Origin: Photobacterium sp. CCB-ST2H9 | GTDB taxonomy: Bacteria > Pseudomonadota > Gammaproteobacteria > Enterobacterales > Vibrionaceae | Length of the DNA stretch: 64,000 nucleotides | Assembly (NCBI RefSeq): GCF_023151555.2 | Contig: NZ_CP100426.1 | Span: 62,001-126,000, forward strand | Direction of reading: 5' to 3' | Part shown: in pieces, positions 46,601 to 54,973 of the stretch | How the letters are laid out: each line of letters starts with the position of its first letter | How positions within the stretch are numbered: the first letter of the stretch is position 1 | Position numbers and translations under genes: made by a program | The notes under the pieces: generated by a model | Database searches by the model: none | What the model was told of the DNA's origin: nothing | The model's input: only the letters and a program-made list of their open reading frames with translations

Positions 46601-49600
46601 TTACCGCGAGAAACTGGGCGAGCATTTCTACGACTTTGTGAAAACAAACTTTACCGGCAAAGTCGATGATAAAGTGGCGATGTACTATGCCAACCGCTTC
46701 GCGAAAGCAGACCCGACGCTGCAAAGCCAGAAGGTCTTTAACTCGCCTGTGGAAGCGGTCGATCAGGAACCACCAGCGGTCAGTCTGGATCCGCTGGCCA
46801 GTAATGCCATTCAGTTATTCAATAAGTGGTATGTGAGTGGGGATCTGAGCGCGATTGTGAATGTGACCGATCCTTCCGGCCTGGATAAAAGTGCACAACC
46901 CACCAAGCTGGAATTGTTTTGGGGGTTGGACACGGAGACGAATGCGACCACGCCAACCGGGATCACGGTCAATAAAATTGATAACGACGCTTACACAGAG
47001 AAGCATCAGTTTGGTTTAGACACGGCCAACGATTATCCGGGCATTGCCCGTTTGGATCTGTTGCTGAGTGCGACTGACCGTGAAGGCAACAGCCATGGCT
47101 ATAATGGCCAGGCGAAAAAAGCGACTATCTTTATCATCGATAACGATCCGCCGAAATATACCTTCATTCCGCCGTTTAAAGCCGACAATCTGCCGGACAA
47201 CACCTATATCAACACCAACTTTAAACAAACCCTGAAGTTTGAGGTGGATGAAAGAGTGGGTGAGGATCCGGCCAAGCGTCGTTTCATTTTCCGTAACGGG
47301 ACGAAAGAGCGTGTGGTGACGCAGGAAGAATCAAAATCTGAGAGTAACACCGTCACCATGTACCTGTGTCTGGATACGCAGTGTGCCGATGATCTGGAAA
47401 TTCCGAAGCCGGTACATCTGGATGCCGGTTCGTGGACGCTGATCACCGAAGGTGCGGATAAACTGGGCAATTTCATTCCTGCCACCGATCCGAATGTCGG
47501 ACGTTTCCGGGTGAATGTCGATTATCAGGCACCGGAAGTGCTGGATTCTGATATGGAACTGCTGGGCGGTAACAGCGAGTGGTCGCCACTCGCAGTGCTG
47601 AATAATGGTATCGGTAATGTCAGTGCATTGGGGGATATTGAACTCAAACTGCATACCGGTGCGGGACTGATTGATCTGGCGCCTTGTGGCACGGATTGCT
47701 CAACGGTGCCGGCCTATTTGCTGGGTGAGAAAGCCAACACCAAAATGCAGCTGGTCGCAAAAAATCTCGAGCATGGTAAAACCTACACGCTGTATATCAC
47801 AGCGAGAGATACTGCTTACCCGCCGAATCAGGGTGAGGGCACTTTTGCATTCAAGATTGACAAAATGGGGCCAGCGATCGCGACGCCTACGTTGAAAGAC
47901 GGTACAGCACCTGAGTTGTCCGGCAATATCATGGGCACGAATTTCATCGCCAATATTGCCAGCATTACCGATGATTCCAGTGTGGAAAATATCAGCTTCT
48001 GGCAAGAACTGAGCGCCAGTGACGTCAAACTGGTGGAGCCGTTCAAGCCGGAAGGGCTGACCAATATCAATATTGATCTGCAAAAGGCGAATACGTCGCT
48101 GATCAATATCAGCGAAGGTCATCAGATCAAAGTCTTTGTTAAAGCAACGGATAAATATGGCTTCGAGAGCCGCTCAAATGCGGTCTCCACCTACTTCGAT
48201 AATGAAGGTCCGGCAATCACACTGAACAATTTTGATGAAGTGAATGATTATGTTGAGCCAGGCTATGTGTTCGGTATTTCCGTTCAGGACGAGGGCACAG
48301 ATCCAATCAAACCGGGTTCAGTCGTTTATTGGACTTACACCGGAACAACGCCACCGCCGGGCGTGGCTGGCACGCAGCCAACCAATCCAAATGAGATTGA
48401 AACCAATATGCAGCAGGATTTCACCCTGAAAATCAATGCTGAAGATATTCGTGGCAATCTGCAGGATAAAACAACCTTTGCCATTCAGGTCGATACCACA
48501 CCGCCTGATGCTTCGCTGACCGCGCGCTATCAGAGCGATAATAAAGAAATTTCTCCGGCGCAGACCATTACTGAAGCCGGGACGATTGATCTGTACCTGG
48601 ATGCGATCGATCCGGAAAGTGGCATTGATAAAGTGGAAGCAACACTGTTTCGCGTGGGGACTGAACAGGGCGAAACCATTGTCTTCAGTCCGGTTGCAGG
48701 CAACGAAACACAGCGTAAAGCCAGTCTGAATACCCAGATTGCCAACGATGGTAAATATAATCTGGTGGTGGATGTGTACAACAAAACGAAGGTGAACAAA
48801 GGCAGACCACGTCAGAAAAGAACCGTAGTACGACCACTGACCGTTCAGCGTGAAGGTTACAGCCTGACCGTTCTGAAACCAGCGAACTTCGGTACGTCTA
48901 CGTTTGGTCAGAGCCTGAAAGCTGAATTTGGCATTCAGAATGCAGAAGGTGCAGTCCTGAATAAACTGGAATGCTGGCTGCGTGAAAATTACACCAGCGA
49001 CAAAGCTCCGGAGAACGATACATCGGGTTACTACAAGGTATACACCAATACCGCTACGCCAGTGTGTCAGTTCGACAACATTGATCGCAATATGGCGAAT
49101 AATCCGGTATTGATTACGCTCACCACAGCGAGTAATAACGCCAAAGTTGATCAAATCTTCTCGTTCAATATGGTGGATATTGATGCGCCAGTGATCGCGA
49201 ATAAAGACAACTTTATGCTGAAGAAAGAAGCTGTGGATACGGTTGATGGTGTGAAAATGCTTTCTTTGAGTATTACGGTCACTGATACCTTATCTGGTAT
49301 GGATGACACCGCATCTGTGAAGCTTTTGAAAGGCTTGAAAGAGTACGAGCCGACGGCTATTCAGCGCAGTAACGGCAATAAGACGATTACATACACATTT
49401 ACTGGCAAATATAATGATTTAGTCCGTGGTGGTGATATTGAACATTTTGTGAAAATCAATGGCCTGAAAGATATAGCAGGGAATGCAGTTCTGGATGTGG
49501 ATTCAACCATTAAATTGTATGTACCAGATACAATGCCAACAGTCGTGATCACGGATATGAAAAACGATGATTATATTAACTCTAAAACATTGATATTCAG

Positions 49601-51431
49601 CTTGAAAATAGGTTTAGGGCCTGAGGCTGGACTCGGCAATGTCGTAGTTGAATTAGGCGGAACTAACACGGGTAATACTAAAACTGACTTCAATACTGAG
49701 CCAGGTAATTTTGGCAGCAATGTAAATGAATGTGTTGATGATCCTAGTTATCGATGCACTACTTTTACGGGACAACTTCCAGCAGATTATGTAGCGACTG
49801 ATGTACCAGTCTTGGTAACGGTGAGTGACTCTTGGGAAAATCTAGCTGTGGCTAAGCTGTCACTAGGCATCGATCAGGCTCCTCCAGTCATTGAAGATGC
49901 ATATAGTATTGGCTCTGATAGCAATGGTAATGTGTTAATGAGATTCGATGTTTCCGACGAAGCAAGTGGCCTCAGTCAGGTGAAATATGCAATAAAAGGA
50001 CTTGGTGATACTATCGTTGTAGATAAATACTCTGGAGATGACACTATTGAGCAACTGACATTTGACCCTGCACTGCTGGGTAATAATGACAGTTTCCGAG
50101 TTACTCTCACTGCATACGATAAAGTGGGTCAGAAGGCATTAAAAGATTTCACCGTCAATATTATCAAGCCGCAAGCAACTCTGGAGTTGCTGGGTATTCA
50201 GAAGAAAGGCTCGAATATCGTCCTGTCTAGTAACACGCAGACGTTCAATATTAGTACTGTTACGGATCCGAATTCTCGTGCAAAAGTGAAAGGGTATGTG
50301 GTGACACTGGATCCACAGGCTGCGGGTCTGAGTCCGATTACCCTGACCGGTGATTTCAAAGGTCTGACAACTGCAACTAATATTGCGACGCTGGCAGAGA
50401 GTATGCAGGGGCCATATCACTTGAAACTGACGATTCTGGATAATCTGGGCCGTTCACTGCCGAGCTATACCCTGAAAGGGGAAAGTACGCCAGTGACCAT
50501 GTCACCACTGATTATTGATATGGCGAGTCCAATCATTCTTGATGTGCAGACTGAACAGCTACCTGTACAGCCTGGTGCGGATGGTAAATATACTTTCCGT
50601 TTATCCGCCAAGATTCAGGACGCAAACCTGAACAGCACCATGGTTGTTGCGACATTGGATGATGGCACAAATCCGTCTGATTACACCAAGCCGGCAGAAG
50701 TGAGTGGCGTTTATACCTTCGACTTTAAAGCGGCCGTGGGCACTCATAACTTGATGATTAAAGCCACTGACTATGCTGGAAATGAAGTCAGTAATCCGGT
50801 CTCTAATGTTGTTGTTGAGCCGTGGAGTGTGCCTGTTGTTAACAATATGTATGTTGAAAACACTGTTGTCGGAGGGAATCAAACAGTTGAGGTGACGATG
50901 GAATTCTCAGAGCCCGTGACGGATATTACTGTTGATGATTTTGAGGCAATTGCTGATCTAGGAAGTGAGCATGGCTATTTCAAAAATGTAAGCAGTGGTA
51001 GAAATAATATGACTTGGTATGTCGAATATGTGACACCAAGCGGAGAAGATACCAATGTCACCATCTATTTAAAGAATGGAAGCTATGTTGCTGAAGATGA
51101 TGGAATGCCAGGTAAATTAAAGAACACTAATCTCAATGTGATTGCTTCCCCGTTGATGAAATCAATTGTATTAAGTAAGAATTCAATGAAAGTGGGTGAG
51201 ACAATTCAAGGTACAGTAACTTTTAATCGTCCAATTAAAAGTTGGGAAACATATATAGAAAATGGTGGAAGAGCATCGAGTGTTGACTGGATTAATAATA
51301 ATACGACTTTATTATTCTCATATTATGCTAAATCTACCGGGAGTCATAAAATTGGAATTGCGGCAGGTCTTGATGATGAGTATGGAAATTTAACTAAAGA
51401 AGCAACAGCGATAGTGAATGTAACTAATTAA
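43671..51431 (+). CDS. Giant Ig-repeat lipoprotein
   Basis: A lipoprotein of about 2,586 residues. The signal peptide ends in the lipobox LSAC with Cys20. The first domain (about 30-110) looks like a carboxypeptidase-regulatory / SdrD-B-type fold (GIISGVVFDAAVSNAKVSVY). A helical region follows, then a long run of Ig/cadherin-like domains, each opened by a short pattern of acidic residue-x-PP or AP: DDDAPEVARF, DNIAPVIHVTSP, DTTAPTQ, DQEPPAVSLD, DNDPPKYTF, DYQAPEVLD, DKMGPAIA, DNEGPAITL, DTTPPDASL, DIDAPVIAN, DQAPPVIED, DMASPIILD. The start is a GTG (43671 or 43680) with no clear ribosome binding site. Such proteins are usually surface fibres or adhesins. It lies inside the T6SS region; a role in contact with target cells is possible but unproven. 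Confidence 0.82.
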   Translation: MAIVFRRITLFLLIVFLSACGEEKTYPEYPKDRQQGIISGVVFDAAVSNAKVSVYEFNNGKLGRLLAATNTNPDGRFSIALTSSSAPLYIEAAGGGYLDPHSKNVVVVNDRGPLKFRAYVNFVEGQSRNVMLTPLTNIAAGLAEYNIQRLGQQTAAAIDSANAAVNSQYGFDVFSVEPLDISMGNWSATATQGHQYGAFLLAYSSLAYEMLQKSGGSDSEKVIYTSFNLADLQYRDIRATGQLDGWSLDEISALPTALSFGLQRLTVDYYTNTLAQHLLRVVNNTDLNVSGTPSSDYSLLVNRLNNASGGIYAPRAPVSIDDDAPEVARFGNEVLSGAGLVSVKVTDFIGIEYAEVFLQTKTAENGWGEPENCKTGVSALCSVESEAIESGVRETLVVIKVNTREIDKLSAEPVEARLVLKVADVLGNANDAQYVPFKWDNIAPVIHVTSPATFNPVNKAFYTLTGTIKDAGSVISSATIAVNAGAPEVLNCTMQKDPDTQEDVCAFTQNFDRGLFIGGQTTFFLTATDGNGNKSQEQHLILSDTTAPTQSVAFPEVAMKFFDADTGEYQDNLTQEYFQDLYGKQYLNLNYAYAQQGLKGVHPEVDFADFTTLVLDQNQIPYLTLSVSDATGNSEVTSSSAEELNVIVTYEAGKIGESAKITRTVKSSLNQIPHEVYPAPDADGRISEAHYFIPFVKEIFGADFARVDEGYAQTITIVTEDGSGNTSVPYKFQFKSTFNLPTIKVTSPYINANAVVERLNGSGQWASVASCTMLAEPAKSGGGTLKDTASCQMHSQFSGEIHRVTVTGKADFYKWNKKSLTQLDLTVDHGLRSYGIVGGESGDREFIVTELSVFQSGFFDYLFDKSNKTQGTAQGILSDVNAMFGEQTSQFFGFNPTTTYYANNDELLTIPNPPSNKYLYRFLLEAMGDIANASAVQNSTDLAKLYYTDIVGDGKPDGKNAAGQQLYFANDPLGENYYREKLGEHFYDFVKTNFTGKVDDKVAMYYANRFAKADPTLQSQKVFNSPVEAVDQEPPAVSLDPLASNAIQLFNKWYVSGDLSAIVNVTDPSGLDKSAQPTKLELFWGLDTETNATTPTGITVNKIDNDAYTEKHQFGLDTANDYPGIARLDLLLSATDREGNSHGYNGQAKKATIFIIDNDPPKYTFIPPFKADNLPDNTYINTNFKQTLKFEVDERVGEDPAKRRFIFRNGTKERVVTQEESKSESNTVTMYLCLDTQCADDLEIPKPVHLDAGSWTLITEGADKLGNFIPATDPNVGRFRVNVDYQAPEVLDSDMELLGGNSEWSPLAVLNNGIGNVSALGDIELKLHTGAGLIDLAPCGTDCSTVPAYLLGEKANTKMQLVAKNLEHGKTYTLYITARDTAYPPNQGEGTFAFKIDKMGPAIATPTLKDGTAPELSGNIMGTNFIANIASITDDSSVENISFWQELSASDVKLVEPFKPEGLTNINIDLQKANTSLINISEGHQIKVFVKATDKYGFESRSNAVSTYFDNEGPAITLNNFDEVNDYVEPGYVFGISVQDEGTDPIKPGSVVYWTYTGTTPPPGVAGTQPTNPNEIETNMQQDFTLKINAEDIRGNLQDKTTFAIQVDTTPPDASLTARYQSDNKEISPAQTITEAGTIDLYLDAIDPESGIDKVEATLFRVGTEQGETIVFSPVAGNETQRKASLNTQIANDGKYNLVVDVYNKTKVNKGRPRQKRTVVRPLTVQREGYSLTVLKPANFGTSTFGQSLKAEFGIQNAEGAVLNKLECWLRENYTSDKAPENDTSGYYKVYTNTATPVCQFDNIDRNMANNPVLITLTTASNNAKVDQIFSFNMVDIDAPVIANKDNFMLKKEAVDTVDGVKMLSLSITVTDTLSGMDDTASVKLLKGLKEYEPTAIQRSNGNKTITYTFTGKYNDLVRGGDIEHFVKINGLKDIAGNAVLDVDSTIKLYVPDTMPTVVITDMKNDDYINSKTLIFSLKIGLGPEAGLGNVVVELGGTNTGNTKTDFNTEPGNFGSNVNECVDDPSYRCTTFTGQLPADYVATDVPVLVTVSDSWENLAVAKLSLGIDQAPPVIEDAYSIGSDSNGNVLMRFDVSDEASGLSQVKYAIKGLGDTIVVDKYSGDDTIEQLTFDPALLGNNDSFRVTLTAYDKVGQKALKDFTVNIIKPQATLELLGIQKKGSNIVLSSNTQTFNISTVTDPNSRAKVKGYVVTLDPQAAGLSPITLTGDFKGLTTATNIATLAESMQGPYHLKLTILDNLGRSLPSYTLKGESTPVTMSPLIIDMASPIILDVQTEQLPVQPGADGKYTFRLSAKIQDANLNSTMVVATLDDGTNPSDYTKPAEVSGVYTFDFKAAVGTHNLMIKATDYAGNEVSNPVSNVVVEPWSVPVVNNMYVENTVVGGNQTVEVTMEFSEPVTDITVDDFEAIADLGSEHGYFKNVSSGRNNMTWYVEYVTPSGEDTNVTIYLKNGSYVAEDDGMPGKLKNTNLNVIASPLMKSIVLSKNSMKVGETIQGTVTFNRPIKSWETYIENGGRASSVDWINNNTTLLFSYYAKSTGSHKIGIAAGLDDEYGNLTKEATAIVNVTN

Positions 51432-51451
51432 TTTATTTATTTCTTATGAGG

Positions 51452-51480
51452 AATCACCGCCATCCGGCGGTGATTTTTTA
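51452..51480 (+). terminator. Terminator after the giant lipoprotein gene
   Basis: AATCACCGCC-ATCC-GGCGGTGATT followed by TTTTA, a perfect 10-bp stem 20 nt after the stop codon. Confidence 0.9.
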
Positions 51481-51679
51481 TCTCCCCCCCACCAACAGCA
51501 CCCGAATCTCCCTTCACTTAACCCGTAAACTCACTGGATATTTTTTCGCCGCTCCCGTGCCTCATCAGCGATCTTCAGCCAATGAAAACAAAAGATGCGT
51601 CTTGGTGTATTGAGTTCGTGGGACTATAAGTATATACGCCGTTACTCATATGGGTTTGACATATTCGAAGAGATGAAAA

Positions 51680-52417
51680 ATGAATCAAAAAACGCTGCTT
51701 GCTTCACTCATCATTGCATTCTCTGGTCATGCATATGTGGATAATCATTATTATGAAGCGCCGATTGCATCCGGAGAATTGAGTACTGCGTCAGGATCAT
51801 CGACCGTTGCATCCGGGAAAGGTAGTACGGCCTGGGGAATATTTGCCAAAGCGACCGGTGACTATTCGACAGCCTGAGGTTTTGAAGCGGCTGGTTTAAA
51901 CAGAAGAAGCGCTATTGCGTCCGGCAATGGTTCAACCGCCTGGGGATTTGCTCAAGCTTCCGGAACCTTTGCCACAGCCTGAGGGTTTGGTGCACAGGCG
52001 AAAGGGGATCATGCAACTGCTTGGGGTAATGGTCATGCAAAAGAGAAGCTCTCTACGGCTTGAGGGAGATGGCGCGCATGCCATCTGAATCAACTCAACG
52101 GCAATAGGTACTAATATGGTCGTCACCGGAGAGAGCTCGGTCGGTATCAGTGTGGGTGATCCTGCTCGCGACCATGATATTCATAGAGAAGAAGTGGCGG
52201 AGAATAATACCTTTGCTGTTGTGGGGGCAAAATGAAGCTATGCAATGGTGCCGTTGTATTTCCGGATAGATGTATTGATAATGTACAAGAAATGATACTC
52301 GCTAATGAATATGCCGGTGAATACAACCGAAAATTGATCAGTCAGCAGGCGGAGGAAATTAAACTCTTAAAAGCTCAGCTCTAGACCCTGACGCAACAAG
52401 TCCATGCCCTGAAATAA
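51680..52417 (+). pseudogene. Decayed YadA-like trimeric adhesin / head-repeat protein
   Basis: A signal-peptide-like start (MNQKTLLASLIIAFSGHAYV) leads to repeats of the collagen-like YadA head type: GSSTVASGKGSTAWGIFAKA and GNGSTAWGFAQASG. In-frame TGA codons interrupt it at 51875, 51980 and 52061, each where a repeat should have the Trp of the TAWG motif. After 52063 the reading shifts by +1 and continues as INSTAIGTNMVVTGESSVGI with more stops at 52086 and 52233, then returns to the first frame with a coiled-coil end (QQAEEIKLLKAQL, stop, TLTQQVHALK). The parts together describe a small trimeric adhesin or fibre of about 245 residues that is now broken. Confidence 0.8.
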
Positions 52418-52592
52418 AAAACAGCCGTCTTTGGTTTTGATGTGCAAAGACGGATAAGCGTAGGGTGAGTGTCGAGTTCTGAAGCGCTGCGAGTCACTTC
52501 ACCCTTCCTCAAGAAATGTATGCGCTCATGTGCTTATTTTTTTCTGGCGTTCTATACCTATAGAGAAATCCACAAACAACGTCAGGTGACTT

Positions 52593-53228
52593 ATGAATCA
52601 GCCCGTTTCGAATATTAATCAATTAAAACCGAAACATGGATATGTCATTAACCCGCCGTCTCGCGGTGCTTATGCGGTTGAGCAAGGCTGGTGGAATTTA
52701 GGGGAGTGGCATGTTGTTGAACTGGAAGGCGGTAAAAACTTTCCTGCGCAAGAAGGTGGTGCCGCATTTTATGAATCGACCGACGTCAATAGCTTTCAGC
52801 CTCCGGTTGATGGTCTGATTTTGAGTGGTGGTCATGAAGATGTTCGCCAGAAACTGAACTATACAGATCAGCAATTGATCGCTGAAGGCAAAACGCCCTG
52901 GCCGCGCTTGACGGTTCCGGCTTCGAAAGTGATTGATATTGAGTGGCGTTATACCATGGCGCATAAAACCCGTGGCTATGTTGCTTTTATTACCAGAGAC
53001 GGCTGGGATTCAGATCAGGTGATTACCCGCAACCAACTGGAGTCAAAGCCATTTTTTGAAGATATCTACCCTGAAGCACCTTATTGGGAGCATGATTTAC
53101 CTGCGAAAATTCATCATCAACTGGTGTTACCTGATCATAAACAAGGTCACCATGTGGTGGTTCTGCTTTGGCTGGTTGCTGATACAGGCAATGCCTTTTA
53201 CCAGACATTTGACTTTGATTTTGGCTGA
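52593..53228 (+). CDS. AA10 (LPMO / chitin-binding)-like protein without signal peptide
   Basis: 211 residues. The body matches the AA10 lytic polysaccharide monooxygenase fold: KHGYVINPPSRGAYA at the N-terminal strand (His16 in the place of the copper-binding first residue), IEWRYTMAHKTRGYVAFITR with the second brace His, and AFYQTFDFDF at the end with the axial Phe position. In secreted LPMOs the first His is exposed by signal-peptide cleavage. Here 14-15 hydrophilic residues precede it, an in-frame TGA lies just upstream of the ATG, and no signal peptide is possible. AGGTGA precedes the ATG. It sits between the giant lipoprotein and vasH in the T6SS region, so T6SS export or a non-enzymatic binding role are both possible. 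Confidence 0.8.
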   Translation: MNQPVSNINQLKPKHGYVINPPSRGAYAVEQGWWNLGEWHVVELEGGKNFPAQEGGAAFYESTDVNSFQPPVDGLILSGGHEDVRQKLNYTDQQLIAEGKTPWPRLTVPASKVIDIEWRYTMAHKTRGYVAFITRDGWDSDQVITRNQLESKPFFEDIYPEAPYWEHDLPAKIHHQLVLPDHKQGHHVVVLLWLVADTGNAFYQTFDFDFG

Positions 53229-53283
53229 GTCTGGAACCAGCTAAAGTCAACTATATTCAGGATGGTTTTATCCTGAAAAATCG

Positions 53284-53311
53284 AGGAGATGAATGTTCAT
53301 CTCCTTTTTTT
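53284..53311 (+). terminator. Terminator after the AA10-like gene
   Basis: GGAGATGAA-T-GTTCATCTCC followed by TTTTTTT. A smaller hairpin CAGGAT-GGTTTT-ATCCTG lies just before it (53260-53277). The gene beyond is convergent vasH. Confidence 0.87.
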
Positions 53312-53371
53312 GTCAGTCTGGTATGACGCAGAATCCCGGACTCTGCGTGACCACTCCCTTTCGGGAGCAGA

Positions 53372-54973
53372 CTAAGGCATGATTTCATACTTTTTAATCT
53401 TATGGCTCAGAGTGCTGAGCGGCACCGCCAGAGATTCTGCAGCTTTACGGGTTTGCCAGTTGAAGCGTTCCAGCGTTTTCATGATCACCGTGCGCTCATA
53501 CTGAGTGACGGAATCTTTCAGGGAAGCCATATCCACTTCAGGAAGCGTACTGTCGAACACACTGTCATCCGGGATGTCTGCCTGAACGTCCGGAATAAAA
53601 GTGTCACCTTCACCGAGCTCAATGGCATCGACGGTTTCGAAATCAGATAACAGCACAGCCCGTTCAATGATATTTCTCAGTTCACGGACATTGCCCGGGA
53701 AAGGATAATCCATCAGGCTCTGTCGGGCCTTTTTGCTGATGACTGGTTCGCTGTCCAGTCCCAGTTTCTGGCTGGTGAGAGTAATAAAGTGTTCAGCCAG
53801 CGGCAGAATGTCAGCCGGACGCTCCCGCAGTGGTGGCAGAGTGATCGGAAAAACATTCAGACGATAAAACAGGTCAGCGCGGAACTCGTTCTTCTGAATT
53901 TTCTCCTTCAGATTACAGTGAGTTGCTGCCACAACACGCACATCGATGCTGCGTTCTTCACTGCTGCCGATAGGGCGAATTTTACGCTCCTGCAATACAC
54001 GCAACAGTTTTGCCTGCAATAACAATGGCATATCACCAATTTCATCCAGAAACAGCGTGCCGCCGTCGGCAGCTTCAAACAGACCTTTTTTGTCTTTATC
54101 AGCGCCAGTGAATGCTCCTTTTTTGTGACCGAAGAGTTCTGATTCCAGCAGCTGTTCCGGGATTGCCGCGCAGTTCTGCGCGATAAAAGGCTTCCCGGCC
54201 CGGTCTGAATTTTCGTGGATATAGCGGGCAATCACTTCTTTCCCCGCACCGGTTTCACCCCGCAGCAGGACATCAACCGGCAGGGCCAGAATACGCTGTA
54301 AACGTTCAAGCACCTGACGCATGGGATCGCTTTCGGCAATCGGACCATTGTAGTCGGCTTTCTTCCGGGCTTTCAGCTGCTTGTTTTCACGGTTCAGGGC
54401 TGCATTGTCTGCTTCCAGACTCCGCAGACTGGTGTGATAAGTATCCAGCAGCATCGCCTGACGAATACTGGTGCCGGCGAGTTTGGTAAAGACAGACAAC
54501 GACTGTTCATCTTCAATCAGACACAAATCGAACAGTACCAGCAGACCGACCGTCAGATTCTGGTGATCTTTCAGTGGCCAGGCCAGGAGATTGGCGCTGT
54601 GCAAATCCATTGCTGTTTCGTTCTGATAGATCGCATCGCAATTGTAGCCGGAGTAGGCATACAGATCGTTGATCAGAACAATTTCGCCTGTGGTGATGGC
54701 ATAGCCAAACGGATCATTTTCTTTCAGCAGATCCAGCTGCAACGGTACCCAGGGGTGTTCCTGCAGTGGCTGTTCGTGCTTGTGCACGCTGAGGGGAACC
54801 AGTGCCTGTCCGGTCTGGTCCAGCACGTACATGATGCCGTGCCGGGCCTGTGTCAGCTGACGCGCCGCTGCCAGGATGGCGTCCATGGTGGACGCCAGCT
54901 GGGTACGATCGGCCAGAGTCTGACTGATGGCCAGTAACAGGTTACTGAGTTCTCCAGAATTAACTGAAGGCAT
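53372..54973 (-). CDS. vasH: Sigma-54-dependent T6SS activator VasH
   Basis: 533 residues. An N-terminal GAF-like sensing domain (about 20-170) and a short coiled coil lead to the AAA+ domain with Walker A GETGAGKE (239-246) and the sigma-54 contact loop GAFTGAD (286-292). A Fis-type helix-turn-helix closes the protein ([20 protein letters not shown]). VasH opens sigma-54 promoters of hcp genes; a near-consensus site lies upstream of hcp at 58057. The gene overlaps the end of clpV by 14 bp, so the two are cotranscribed. Confidence 0.93.
   Translation of the reverse strand: MPSVNSGELSNLLLAISQTLADRTQLASTMDAILAAARQLTQARHGIMYVLDQTGQALVPLSVHKHEQPLQEHPWVPLQLDLLKENDPFGYAITTGEIVLINDLYAYSGYNCDAIYQNETAMDLHSANLLAWPLKDHQNLTVGLLVLFDLCLIEDEQSLSVFTKLAGTSIRQAMLLDTYHTSLRSLEADNAALNRENKQLKARKKADYNGPIAESDPMRQVLERLQRILALPVDVLLRGETGAGKEVIARYIHENSDRAGKPFIAQNCAAIPEQLLESELFGHKKGAFTGADKDKKGLFEAADGGTLFLDEIGDMPLLLQAKLLRVLQERKIRPIGSSEERSIDVRVVAATHCNLKEKIQKNEFRADLFYRLNVFPITLPPLRERPADILPLAEHFITLTSQKLGLDSEPVISKKARQSLMDYPFPGNVRELRNIIERAVLLSDFETVDAIELGEGDTFIPDVQADIPDDSVFDSTLPEVDMASLKDSVTQYERTVIMKTLERFNWQTRKAAESLAVPLSTLSHKIKKYEIMP

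Noticed and set aside
51680..52063. TGA read as Trp or selenocysteine in the adhesin remnant
   Set aside because: TGA is used as a stop by neighbouring genes, the same motif also uses TGG, no SECIS-like element was seen, and frameshifts follow, so decay explains it better.
51680..52417. Tandem repeats taken as CRISPR or satellite
   Set aside because: Repeat units encode the YadA head motif and vary at third positions; no constant repeat with unique spacers.
52429..52460. Terminator after the adhesin remnant (CCGTCTTT with AAAGACGG)
   Set aside because: Stem is fair, but the loop is long and there is no T-run, so it is not listed as a terminator.
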